From positions 1 through 64,000 of the forward strand of contig JABDLC010000010.1 in the NCBI GenBank assembly GCA_013001905.1: a stretch of DNA of 64,000 bases, in the 5' to 3' direction. The translations under genes and the position numbers were made by a program. Of the stretch, positions 22,404 to 31,629 are shown in pieces. Position 1 is the stretch's first letter. Each line of letters starts with the position of its first letter. The notes under the pieces are model-generated. The model had not been told where the DNA came from. It saw nothing but the letters and a program-made list of their open reading frames with translations, and searched no databases. The stretch comes from Gammaproteobacteria bacterium. GTDB taxonomy: Bacteria > Pseudomonadota > Gammaproteobacteria > Steroidobacterales > GCA-2729495.

Positions 22404-22647
22404 TCCCCTTACTCCCTAATGAAGCCAGAACAATCCCGGGGCCTTCACCAGCGGACCAGTGGTGCAATTGCCCCCGGCACGGAACTGTAGCAACGTCCGT
22501 CTGTCCAACTGGGGAACACTCATTAAGGTCAATCTCCGGTGAAGTGCACTGGACGGGCGGATTGCGCCCGCAAGGCAACGAATATACAGGGAATTGTGTA
22601 AAATCCGTCACTTGCACCCCGGCTAACGGGGTTTAATAGGAATACCT

Positions 22648-23364
22648 ATGGATAACCAGATTAAACAGAATATCGCGGAAATTGCTCCGTCCAGCGGCAG
22701 CGCGGCCACGAATAGCGGATTGCGCCCCGAGGCGGTACTGGTCCGTGACAAACTCATCGAGCTGGGTCTCGAAACACCGATGATCGACAACGGCTTGTCC
22801 GTCGACGAAAAGAAGGCCCGCATTCAGGAGCACTTCGTGCAAATCATGGAGGCACTGGGTCTCGACCTGCGGGATGACAGCCTGATGGATACGCCGAAGC
22901 GTATTGCCAAGATGTATGTGCAGGAGATTTTCGGCGGGCTGGACTACGCGAATTTCCCGAAACTAACGGTCATCGAGAACAAGATGAACGTCGATGAGAT
23001 GATCATGGTCAAGAAAATTGACCTGTCGTCCACCTGCGAACACCATTTTGTCACCATTGATGGCTCCGCCTCGGTCGCTTACATTCCGGGCGACAAGGTC
23101 ATCGGCCTGTCGAAAATCAATCGGGTCGTGCGCTTCTTCGCGCAGCGCCCGCAAGTGCAGGAACGCCTCACCGAGCAGGTCCTGCGTGCGCTGCAAGCAC
23201 TGCTCGATACGCGCGATGTGGCCGTGCGCATGACAGCCGTACACTACTGCGTGAAAGCACGCGGCGTGATGGATGCTAATAGCGAAACCACCACGACTGC
23301 GCTCGGCGGCGCGTTCCGTTCACAGGCTGACACGCGCAAGGAATTCCTGCTGGGTCTGGACTAA
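22648..23364 (+). CDS. folE: GTP cyclohydrolase I
   Basis: [53 protein letters not shown]. Confidence 0.97.
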   Translation: MDNQIKQNIAEIAPSSGSAATNSGLRPEAVLVRDKLIELGLETPMIDNGLSVDEKKARIQEHFVQIMEALGLDLRDDSLMDTPKRIAKMYVQEIFGGLDYANFPKLTVIENKMNVDEMIMVKKIDLSSTCEHHFVTIDGSASVAYIPGDKVIGLSKINRVVRFFAQRPQVQERLTEQVLRALQALLDTRDVAVRMTAVHYCVKARGVMDANSETTTTALGGAFRSQADTRKEFLLGLD

Positions 23365-23491
23365 ATCACGCCCGGCGGCCGCTCCGACCGCCCATCTCGT
23401 GTCCATCAGTCGGTAAGACCGGCATATCCGGTGTTGCCCGGTGCCGCTGCGCGGTACCTTTGCACCCCGTTTCTACTGATGGTGATAACCA

Positions 23492-24355
23492 ATGACACTG
23501 CGTGTCCTGCCCTCGTCGGCGCTTAAGACCGACAAAGACCCTGTTCTGGATCTCGACGATCCGGAAACCAACTTCATGTCGCTGCTTAAACTGCGTGGCG
23601 ACCTTAGCGGCGATGACTTTTTCTTTGCCTTCCCGGGCCAGGCCTGGGCAATGGTGCCGCAGGAACGGAACTACAAGTGCTTCCGCACCTTCGGCTTCGG
23701 CAGCGGTCGTTACGAAAAGATGGAAGACGGCGTCTACCGCATATATAGCCGCGAAGTGCTTTATTACCTCGACCCCGATACGGGCGAAATTCTGGAGGAA
23801 TGGAACAACCCGTTTCTCGGCGGACGTAAAGTCGAAGTTGCGCATATCGCGAACGACCCGGTAAACGGCATTTTTTCGCTGAAAGGCCCCGGCCCTCTGA
23901 CACCGCCCTATCCTTATGTGAGCGTCGGTGACCATGTCGCGTTTCAGTGGAACTTCTTTATTCAGCACCCGGCCGCCATGAACCGCGCTGATTACCCGCT
24001 GTATTCATCGGGCGATATTGATCAACATGCGGAACTGTGGGGCCTGATGGGCCGCAAGAGCGATATTCTGGATGACACGACCTCCGCGTACTGCACGATG
24101 TCATGGAGCCGTGTCGCTGACTGGCTGCCGTTCATGGAAATGGGCAATGCGCCTGGCAAGATGGTCTTCCACAGTCACTCGATGAAGCTGATGGAAGGGC
24201 CGTCAGAACTGCCGAAACCGATTCTTGATTACATTGAGAAACATCACTCGGAATACCTGACCGCACCGACAGAGTGGAACGGCCCGCAAATGACAAGCTC
24301 TGCAGGCGAATTCAAGAAGATGATTGATGCACGACGTGAAGCTGGCTCCAACTAG
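23492..24355 (+). CDS. DUF1838-family protein
   Basis: DPETNFMSLLKLRGDLSGDDFFFAFPGQAWAMVPQERNYKCFRTFGFGSGRYEKMEDGVYRIYSREVLYYLDPDTGEIL, recalled DUF1838 pattern. Confidence 0.75.
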   Translation: MTLRVLPSSALKTDKDPVLDLDDPETNFMSLLKLRGDLSGDDFFFAFPGQAWAMVPQERNYKCFRTFGFGSGRYEKMEDGVYRIYSREVLYYLDPDTGEILEEWNNPFLGGRKVEVAHIANDPVNGIFSLKGPGPLTPPYPYVSVGDHVAFQWNFFIQHPAAMNRADYPLYSSGDIDQHAELWGLMGRKSDILDDTTSAYCTMSWSRVADWLPFMEMGNAPGKMVFHSHSMKLMEGPSELPKPILDYIEKHHSEYLTAPTEWNGPQMTSSAGEFKKMIDARREAGSN

Positions 24356-24382
24356 CTTTTATTGCATCCTGTGCACGAACAA

Positions 24383-24415
24383 CACGCCGGCAACATTGCC
24401 GGCGTGCTTGTTTTT
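24383..24415 (+). terminator. Rho-independent terminator after the DUF1838 gene
   Basis: Near-perfect inverted repeat cacgccggcaa/ttgccggcgtg followed by cttgttttt. Confidence 0.85.
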
Positions 24416-24568
24416 AAATTGCGAAAAATCAATTTGACAGCGCTGTCTTTTACGCGCCTTTCTTGCACATAATCCGCCCCAAAGAACCGGCCTCATCTAT
24501 GCTTTTAATGTTGCGTGCTTTACCATTGCGCCCTCAAAGCACACCCAACCGAAAGGCATAGCGTTTCT

Positions 24569-26203
24569 ATGAACACCTCTCCTGTTGCAATCGAGCATGC
24601 GGACCTGATCAGTGCCCTCGCCAGCTATGGCATTACCAACCCCACAGATCTGGTCGTAAACCCGAGCTACGAGCAGCTCTTCGCGGAGGAAACTGATGAC
24701 AGCCTTGAGGGTTATGAACGCGGCACACTGACAGCTATGGATGCTGTCGCGGTGCAAACCGGCATCTTCACGGGCCGCTCACCCAAAGACAAATACATCG
24801 TGAAAGACGACACGACTCGCGACACGCTGTGGTGGGCCGATCAGGGCAAAAACGACAACAAAGAAATAGACGGCAAAGTATGGGGCCATCTGAAAGGCCT
24901 CGTTGGCGAGCAATTGAGCAACAGCCGGTTGTTTGTGATCGATTTGTACTGCGGCGCTAACGAAGCAACACGATTGAAGGTGCGCTTCGTAACACAAGTC
25001 GCCTGGCAGGCGCACTTTGTCAAGAACATGTTTATCCGGCCGAGCGCAGAAGAGCTGGCGAGTTTTGAGCCGGACTTCGTTGTTCTGAACGGCGCCAAAA
25101 CGAAGAACGACCAGTGGCAGGAACAGGGCCTTAACTCTGAGAATTTCGTCGCGTTCAACATGACGGAGCGCATGCAGCTCATCGGCGGCACCTGGTATGG
25201 CGGAGAAATGAAGAAAGGCATGTTCTCTGTCATGAACTACCTGCTGCCTCTGCAGGGCATTGCCTCCATGCACTGCTCGGCAAACGTCGGTGCGGATGGC
25301 GACTGCGCCATTTTCTTCGGCCTGTCGGGCACCGGCAAGACCACTCTGTCCACTGACCCGAAACGCAAACTGATCGGCGATGATGAGCATGGCTGGGACG
25401 ACAACGGCATCTTCAATTTCGAGGGCGGGTGTTACGCGAAGACGATCAAACTCAGCAAAGAGGCAGAACCGGATATCTACAACGCGATTCGACGTGATGC
25501 GCTGCTTGAGAATGTCACGGTGCGTGACGACGGCACTATCGACTTTGACGACAATTCGGTAACCGAGAACACCCGGGTGTCGTACCCGATTTACCACATC
25601 GACAATATCGTCAAGCCGGTATCCAAAGCCGGTCACGCGACGAAAGTTATTTTCCTGACTGCAGACGCGTTCGGTGTGTTGCCGCCCGTCGCGAAACTGA
25701 CGCCGGAACAGACGCAGTACTACTTCCTGTCAGGCTTCACCGCGAAACTGGCAGGCACTGAACGAGGTGTTACCGAACCGACACCGACCTTCTCGGCCTG
25801 TTTCGGCGCCGCCTTCCTTACGCTGCATCCGACCCAGTATGCCGAGGTGCTTAACAAGCGCATGGAAGCCGCTAACGCGACCGCCTACCTCGTCAACACC
25901 GGCTGGAATGGCACCGGCAACCGGATTTCGATTCAGGACACACGCGGAATCATTGACGCCATCCTTGACGGCTCGATCGAATCGGCTGACACGCAGCAGC
26001 TGCCCTATTTCAATCTGGCCATTCCAACAGCGCTACCAGGCGTGGACAGCGGTATTCTCAACCCGGCGGATACGTATGCAGACGCCGCCGATTGGGATGC
26101 CAAGGCACAGAAGCTGGCGGCCATGTTTGCGGACAACTTTAAGCAATACACCGACACAGCCGGCGGCAAAGAGCTGGAGAAAGCTGGCCCGAAACCGGGT
26201 TAA
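24569..26203 (+). CDS. pckA: Phosphoenolpyruvate carboxykinase (ATP)
   Basis: [30 protein letters not shown]; start [10 protein letters not shown] at 24569. Confidence 0.98.
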   Translation: MNTSPVAIEHADLISALASYGITNPTDLVVNPSYEQLFAEETDDSLEGYERGTLTAMDAVAVQTGIFTGRSPKDKYIVKDDTTRDTLWWADQGKNDNKEIDGKVWGHLKGLVGEQLSNSRLFVIDLYCGANEATRLKVRFVTQVAWQAHFVKNMFIRPSAEELASFEPDFVVLNGAKTKNDQWQEQGLNSENFVAFNMTERMQLIGGTWYGGEMKKGMFSVMNYLLPLQGIASMHCSANVGADGDCAIFFGLSGTGKTTLSTDPKRKLIGDDEHGWDDNGIFNFEGGCYAKTIKLSKEAEPDIYNAIRRDALLENVTVRDDGTIDFDDNSVTENTRVSYPIYHIDNIVKPVSKAGHATKVIFLTADAFGVLPPVAKLTPEQTQYYFLSGFTAKLAGTERGVTEPTPTFSACFGAAFLTLHPTQYAEVLNKRMEAANATAYLVNTGWNGTGNRISIQDTRGIIDAILDGSIESADTQQLPYFNLAIPTALPGVDSGILNPADTYADAADWDAKAQKLAAMFADNFKQYTDTAGGKELEKAGPKPG

Positions 26204-26283
26204 GCCTTCGCCGCGTGAGCGGCGCGCGGACTCATCTCAGTTGAGCCTGAGGGAACCCGGGCGCAGCAGAGGAAATACAGGCC

Positions 26284-26913
26284 TTGCGACTCTTCGACTT
26301 CAATCGGGCACCCAATCCCCGCCGGGCGCGCATGTTCATCGCCGAGAAAGGCATCAGCATCGAGAAGGTGACCGTCGATCTGTATGCGATGGAACAGCTG
26401 CGTCCGGAGTTTCTTGCCGTCAATCCGGCGGGCACCGTGCCGGTGCTGGAAACCGATGAAGGCGTCTACCTGACCGAAACCGTTGCCATCGCGAGCTATC
26501 TGGAGAGCCTGCACCCGGAACCGCCACTCATGGGTACAACCGGAATTGATAAAGCTCAGGTGCTGATGTGGAACAACATTGTCGAGCAGCAAGGCATGGC
26601 AGCCATTGCCGAGGTGTTGCGCAACTGGTCGCCCGGATTCGCGAACCGCGCATTCCCCGGCACCGTGGACTATGCACAGATGCCGGAGCTGATCGAGCGT
26701 GGCCGGCAACGCATGACGCAGTTTTTTGATCTCATTGAGAACCGCTTAAAGGACCGACGTTTTCTGGCGGCAGATAGCTACACGCTTGCGGACATCAGCC
26801 TGTTGGCGATTACCGAATTCGCCAGCTGGGTGCGGGTCAATCCGCTGCGTGGGCGCCCCGCTCTGGCGGCCTGGCACGAGGCCGCGAGCGCACGCCCGAG
26901 TGCGCAGGCCTGA
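26284..26913 (+). CDS. Glutathione S-transferase family protein
   Basis: N-terminal thioredoxin-fold pattern ...NPAGTVPVLETDEGVYLTETVAIASYLE; TTG start. Confidence 0.9.
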   Translation: MRLFDFNRAPNPRRARMFIAEKGISIEKVTVDLYAMEQLRPEFLAVNPAGTVPVLETDEGVYLTETVAIASYLESLHPEPPLMGTTGIDKAQVLMWNNIVEQQGMAAIAEVLRNWSPGFANRAFPGTVDYAQMPELIERGRQRMTQFFDLIENRLKDRRFLAADSYTLADISLLAITEFASWVRVNPLRGRPALAAWHEAASARPSAQA

Positions 26914-26945
26914 CGGCCGCCAATTGATCAACCGCGGCAGTCGCT

Positions 26946-28580
26946 CTAAATAAGCTGCTCTGTTTGCAGCCAGACGATCAGATCACGAGCCGTCTGCCGC
27001 TCCATGCCGGCCAGACCGTGGTCGATATCCGGGTACCAGATCTCAGCAACACTCGGCGCATTCACCGCCGCAGCGCGCAGCTCAGCAAAGCGGGCCTCAT
27101 CGTTGTAACTGTCAGCTGTGCCTGACAGCAGCAGCACGGGCACCGTCGCATTCGCGATATGCACACTGTTGCGGCTGTCCGCATCCGGGCCCCACCAGCT
27201 TAACCAGCTCGCCGCGCGCTGGGTCCAGCGAAACCGGCCCGCGGTTTGGCTGGGCGGCGGTTGGCGAACATCGATATCAATCAATTCAGTCTCACCGCGA
27301 CCCTCGGCAATCGCGGTGCCGGCCTGCGCCACCGCGGCTTCGTATGGCCCTGCGCCGGCGGCCTGTCGATACCAGTCCGGACACTCTGCCGTTGGCATCA
27401 GGTGCGCTATGGCGATCACCGCATCCGGTTTGCTGACGGAAAAATAACGACCGACACTGATGCTGCCGATGCTGGCGCCGGCCAGCACAATACGGTTAAT
27501 ACCTCTAGCCTCGAGCCAGCGCACCCAGCTCTCCAAATCTTCCGTGTCGTTTTCAAACACGCTGCTTTCGTGCCCCGCCCATCCGCTGCGCCGCAGTCCC
27601 GGCGCCAGCACGGCAACGTTCTGCTCTGCCAGCACGGGCGCCATTTGCTGCAGCAACTGACTGAAGGGTGTGCTGGTCAGCCCGTGCACCAGCACGATCG
27701 CCGTATGGGTTGAATCGGCGCCGGCAGCCGGCCAGAAAATACCGGTCAGCTCTGTGTCAGCGACTGATGCATGCACCATCTCAGGTGCCGTTGGCGCAAT
27801 CTGCTCGGCCCCGCACTCACGTGCCCAGGCGGCGAGCGTATGCGCATCGGCGTCGTCCCGGACCGCATACGATTGCAATGCCTCCGGCACCGATTGCGCT
27901 GCGCCGAATACTCTCAGCGGCACACGCAAGTCCTCCAGATTGCGCTGCAAACTCATCGCCGTTGCCGGTGACCACCATGCCAGAAACGCCAGCGCGTTCT
28001 GGGTCACTGCAGGCCCGTCCGCAGGAAAAATATCGATACGCTGGTCCATACCAGCGCCCTGCCGGGCCGCGATGCCGGCGTCGGCCATCACCTGCTGTGT
28101 GGCCTGCTCGCCGGCGCTATCGCGCAGCCAATCTGCAGGCGCATTCACCGGATGCGTCCAGGCGAGGCCCGCAACGCGGCGATCTGCATGCCGAGCCAGG
28201 TAACGGAGCGCAGAATGACCCCCCAACTCATCACCGACGAGTAACACCGAGCGGCATCCCCTCGCGTGTAAAAAATCGACAGCCAGCTTGAGATCCCGCA
28301 GGTCGTCATCGGGCATGGCATTGAGTTGCCCCTCCATGCCGCGGCGACGCAGACACACGCTGAGACACACGAATCCTTCATCCGCCAACGCCGGCCCCAG
28401 TGCCAGTGCTTCGCGCCGGTGAGGGTACGCGCCCCAGCCATGGACCAGCACAACGGCGGGCGCGGGATGCCCTGCTCGTGAATTATCCGGCTCCCACAGC
28501 AATGAATCGGTCATCGGCACGAAGCCGCCCGGCCCGGCATCGGGGTCAGCCCAGACATTCACCAAATGGAACGAACTCAC
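26946..28580 (-). CDS. Tandem alpha/beta-hydrolase-fold protein
   Basis: Two VLVHG oxyanion-type motifs (VVLVHGWGAYP; IVLVHGLTSTPF), C-terminal GASIGS nucleophile elbow and DIDHGL; start uncertain, GTG at 28580 favoured over ORF start 28679. Confidence 0.8.
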   Translation of the reverse strand: MSSFHLVNVWADPDAGPGGFVPMTDSLLWEPDNSRAGHPAPAVVLVHGWGAYPHRREALALGPALADEGFVCLSVCLRRRGMEGQLNAMPDDDLRDLKLAVDFLHARGCRSVLLVGDELGGHSALRYLARHADRRVAGLAWTHPVNAPADWLRDSAGEQATQQVMADAGIAARQGAGMDQRIDIFPADGPAVTQNALAFLAWWSPATAMSLQRNLEDLRVPLRVFGAAQSVPEALQSYAVRDDADAHTLAAWARECGAEQIAPTAPEMVHASVADTELTGIFWPAAGADSTHTAIVLVHGLTSTPFSQLLQQMAPVLAEQNVAVLAPGLRRSGWAGHESSVFENDTEDLESWVRWLEARGINRIVLAGASIGSISVGRYFSVSKPDAVIAIAHLMPTAECPDWYRQAAGAGPYEAAVAQAGTAIAEGRGETELIDIDVRQPPPSQTAGRFRWTQRAASWLSWWGPDADSRNSVHIANATVPVLLLSGTADSYNDEARFAELRAAAVNAPSVAEIWYPDIDHGLAGMERQTARDLIVWLQTEQLI

Positions 28581-28659
28581 GATTGCACCCTCTGTTGCAA
28601 GCAACCCGAAGTGCCCGTAACGTTGCCACACCACACGACAGAGCGTCCACCCATTCCGT

Positions 28660-29553
28660 ATGTCGCAACCGGATATCAATCTTCAACGCACCGCCAGTTA
28701 TGCTTCATTGACCGTCGCATTAGTGCTGGTTGCTGCCAAAGTCTGGGCCTGGCAGGCAACAGGCAGCGTTTCACTGCTGAGCTCACTGGTCGACTCGTTT
28801 CTTGATGTAATGGCTTCCGGCATTACAGTCGTCGCGATCCGGGTTGCGCTGGCGCCGGCTGATGCGGAGCATCGCTTCGGCCATGGTAAGGCCGAAGGCC
28901 TGGCGGCACTTGCCCAGTCGCTAATCATTGGCGGTTCAGCCCTGTACGTATTCTCTGAAGCTATCAGCAGGCTGTTAAACCCCTCACCTGTGCAGGCGCC
29001 GTTTGCCGGTATCGGCGTCATGATGCTGTCGATAGCACTGACGCTGGCACTGGTCGCCTATCAGGACTACGTCGTCCGCCGCACCGATTCAATGGCTATC
29101 AATGCAGATGCCGCCCACTACAAAACAGATTTACTGATCAACGTTGCGATCGCCATCACGATACCGCTGGCCGCGTGGACCGATTTCTACCTGCTGGACC
29201 CTCTGGTGGGTATCGCCGTCGCCATGTGGATTCTCCACGCAACCTATGACATTGCCACCGGCGCCCTGGACGTGCTGCTGGACAGGGAATTGCCGGACGA
29301 GGACCGCAACCGCATTTATTCGATCGCGATCGCTCATGCAGACGTCAAAGGCTTTCATGACCTCCGCACCCGCTTCGGCGGCAACCGGTACTTCATCCAG
29401 TTCCATCTTGAGCTGGAGCCGGAGAAGACACTGCTCGAGACGCATCTGATCCTTGACGATGTCGAAGATGCAGTGCGTGCTGAATACCCCAATGCAGACA
29501 TCATCGTGCATGCTGATCCGGTGGGTTTCGAAGAGCATCGCGACAATTTCTAA
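28660..29553 (+). CDS. fieF: Cation diffusion facilitator (FieF-like)
   Basis: SLLSSLVDSFLDVMASGITVVAIRVALAPADAEHRFGHGKAEGLAAL; HYKTDLLINVAI. Confidence 0.92.
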   Translation: MSQPDINLQRTASYASLTVALVLVAAKVWAWQATGSVSLLSSLVDSFLDVMASGITVVAIRVALAPADAEHRFGHGKAEGLAALAQSLIIGGSALYVFSEAISRLLNPSPVQAPFAGIGVMMLSIALTLALVAYQDYVVRRTDSMAINADAAHYKTDLLINVAIAITIPLAAWTDFYLLDPLVGIAVAMWILHATYDIATGALDVLLDRELPDEDRNRIYSIAIAHADVKGFHDLRTRFGGNRYFIQFHLELEPEKTLLETHLILDDVEDAVRAEYPNADIIVHADPVGFEEHRDNF

Positions 29554-29617
29554 CCGATACGTTGCACTCGTATCGAGCTGCTCAACGGCGTTTAGTTAAA
29601 TGCCGCCGGTGCATAAT

Positions 29618-29633
29618 TGTGATCGTAATCACG
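29618..29633. promoter_or_regulatory. CRP/Vfr-family-like binding site
   Basis: TGTGA-tcgtaa-TCACg, 9 of 10 half-site positions match TGTGA-N6-TCACA. Confidence 0.4.
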
Positions 29634-29733
29634 CCGCACTGTGCTGCCGGTTCCCTATCATAGTCGTCACATCGGCCAGGTCCCGATAACAAGCCGTCAC
29701 GTGCGGCAAAACAATAATGACCGGCGGCATCAC

Positions 29734-30489
29734 ATGACTAACAAAGAATCATCCCAATTCAACAGTCTGCACAACAGGGTTGCATACATCGACTCGACTC
29801 TCCGACAGGCGAAGAACCTGCTGGCGGAGCTGGACGAACTGCTGGACAAAGACCGGCAAGCGGATGGTGCGCTGGCTGCGGAGCTCTTCAATCTTGACCG
29901 GCTGCTGGCGCAGCTCGACACGCATATGCATAAATCTACGCCTCAACCTGTTGCCCGGACGCGTATCACTGTCGACACAGACAGGGACCGTGAGAACCGA
30001 CTCCTTCTACAGGCGCTTGATGCGCAGGAAGACCGCATCCGGCAGTTGGAGGAACAGCTTAAGGCACTGAGCAACGACGACGACCGGCTGATTGATCGTG
30101 CCAACAGCAGTCGCTATGAACAGGAGCAACCGGAAGTTCTGACGAATGAGTCCCTGCAGAATGACCCCTATGCCAACCGGATGATCGTGACCATTCAGGA
30201 TGGCGGCAACCTCAAGCTACCGCTGAACAACAGCATCACGACGATCGGCCGGGAGCCCGCCAATGACGTGCAAATCCGCTCACGCTTCGTCAGCCGTTTC
30301 CATGCCCGCATCGTCAGCGATCGGGACGGGGCGACCATCGAAGATCTGGACAGCCGCAATGGCGTGGCAGTGAATGCCGAAAAGGTTCGACGACGCCAGC
30401 TACGCAACGGCGATTTCATCAAAATCGGCCGCATCCAGCTCCAGTACATCGACATTATGGAAGGTGAGTTCGGCTCCCGCACCAATTAA
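29734..30489 (+). CDS. FHA-domain protein with N-terminal coiled coil
   Basis: ITTIGREPANDVQIRSRFVSRFHARIVSDRDGATIEDLDSRNGVAVNAEKV, FHA signature; start MTNKES at 29734. Confidence 0.9.
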   Translation: MTNKESSQFNSLHNRVAYIDSTLRQAKNLLAELDELLDKDRQADGALAAELFNLDRLLAQLDTHMHKSTPQPVARTRITVDTDRDRENRLLLQALDAQEDRIRQLEEQLKALSNDDDRLIDRANSSRYEQEQPEVLTNESLQNDPYANRMIVTIQDGGNLKLPLNNSITTIGREPANDVQIRSRFVSRFHARIVSDRDGATIEDLDSRNGVAVNAEKVRRRQLRNGDFIKIGRIQLQYIDIMEGEFGSRTN

Positions 30490-30595
30490 ACACGGCCCGT
30501 TGCCCGGTCTGTGAATCAGAACACGGCACTCAGGCGGCTGACGACCCAAACTGAATGGGTATTCCCGTCTCACGACAACCGGACACGGATCGCCG

Positions 30596-30922
30596 ATGCA
30601 TCAGGAAGCGCTTTCACAGCCACTAAAGTCTCGCCGCAGCAACCGCGGCCGGCTGCGCAAACTGGCAGCACGCAAAATCTGGCTGCCGCGCTCGACCTAC
30701 GCCGCTCTGCCCTTTCTGTATATTTTCCTCGGCTGCTACGCGATGGCAGCCGCGCTGTTCCTGCGTCACTGGAGCTGGATCGTGCCCTACCTCGTACTGG
30801 TCGGTGTCGGCTGCGTTCACGCAGGCGCATATATCTTGACCTTGCGCTGGCGCCGCCGGGGCAATGCGGAATACCCGGGCAAACCTGCCGATTTCCGCGG
30901 CGAGACAAATCTGCGAGAATAG
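30596..30922 (+). CDS. Small membrane protein, unknown function
   Basis: Two hydrophobic segments (AALPFLYIFLGCYAMAAALFL, IVPYLVLVGVGCVHAGAYIL). Confidence 0.6.
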   Translation: MHQEALSQPLKSRRSNRGRLRKLAARKIWLPRSTYAALPFLYIFLGCYAMAAALFLRHWSWIVPYLVLVGVGCVHAGAYILTLRWRRRGNAEYPGKPADFRGETNLRE

Positions 30923-30956
30923 TCCTTCCGCCAGCCGAAAGACCCGTCCCCATCTG

Positions 30957-31247
30957 ATGAAATCGCTGCGCCTCTGGATCGCCTTTACACTGTTTTGTGT
31001 GGTCGCCGTGCCGGTCGTCGTATTTCTTGGCGGACTATGGCTTGCGGGACCGTATGCAGGCGAGAACGGCTTTCTCGGCATGGCGCGCACCCTCTATGGT
31101 GACGTGCTAAGCGGTCACGCGGGCGCTATTGGCTTGTTGCTGTCTCCGGTCGCGATCATCGCGGTCTGGCGCATGGCGTTTTATGCCCGCAAACTGATCG
31201 CCGCTCAGCAAAGCGGTTCCCCCGCGGCAAGCGCGGGCCAGAGCTGA
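30957..31247 (+). CDS. Small membrane protein, unknown function
   Basis: MKSLRLWIAFTLFCVVAVPVVVFLGGLWLAG...; two transmembrane segments. Confidence 0.6.
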   Translation: MKSLRLWIAFTLFCVVAVPVVVFLGGLWLAGPYAGENGFLGMARTLYGDVLSGHAGAIGLLLSPVAIIAVWRMAFYARKLIAAQQSGSPAASAGQS

Positions 31248-31254
31248 TCCGCCT

Positions 31255-31566
31255 TCAGGGCCAATAGTAGTAGCCCGTCAGCCCCAGGCCGACCCAGAGA
31301 CCGAGCATCGCGGGATACCGCCAATAGGAATTTCGCAGCGATCCGATGAAACTGCCCGCCGCGAACAATGTCAAAACGAGGAAGATGCGGACGATCTCAC
31401 CCAGCCCCTCGAGCTCGCTGGTAAAACGGGGAGACTCGTCCTGCAGGAACCAGAACACGGACGCTACGATGCAGGTGCAGAAGAATATGGCAAACAGGGT
31501 GCCCAGTATGATCCCCAGAAGCACCGTAAATGGCCGGAAAGTGATATCTGCAGCGTGTTCTGACAT
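31255..31566 (-). CDS. Small membrane protein, unknown function
   Basis: MSEHAADITFRPFTVLLGIILGTLFAIFFCTCIVASVFWFL...; several hydrophobic segments; divergent from prc. Confidence 0.65.
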   Translation of the reverse strand: MSEHAADITFRPFTVLLGIILGTLFAIFFCTCIVASVFWFLQDESPRFTSELEGLGEIVRIFLVLTLFAAGSFIGSLRNSYWRYPAMLGLWVGLGLTGYYYWP

Positions 31567-31629
31567 GAGTTGGTATGATGTACAGGAATATAAAGAGCTC
31601 GCGTCGAACAATAACAAATTAATCAATTG

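Noticed and set aside
22404-22647. Possible cobalamin-riboswitch-like GCCCCCG...ACTGT upstream of folE
   Set aside because: The other conserved blocks (GGTGAAAATCC-like, CCACTG region in order) are absent; likely chance similarity.
23471-23486. CTGATGG resembling the hammerhead ribozyme CUGAUGA core
   Set aside because: Mismatch in the invariant core and no GAAA segment with correctly placed stems.
24779-25636. 285-aa minus-strand ORF opposite pckA
   Set aside because: Antisense to pckA, no plausible domain.
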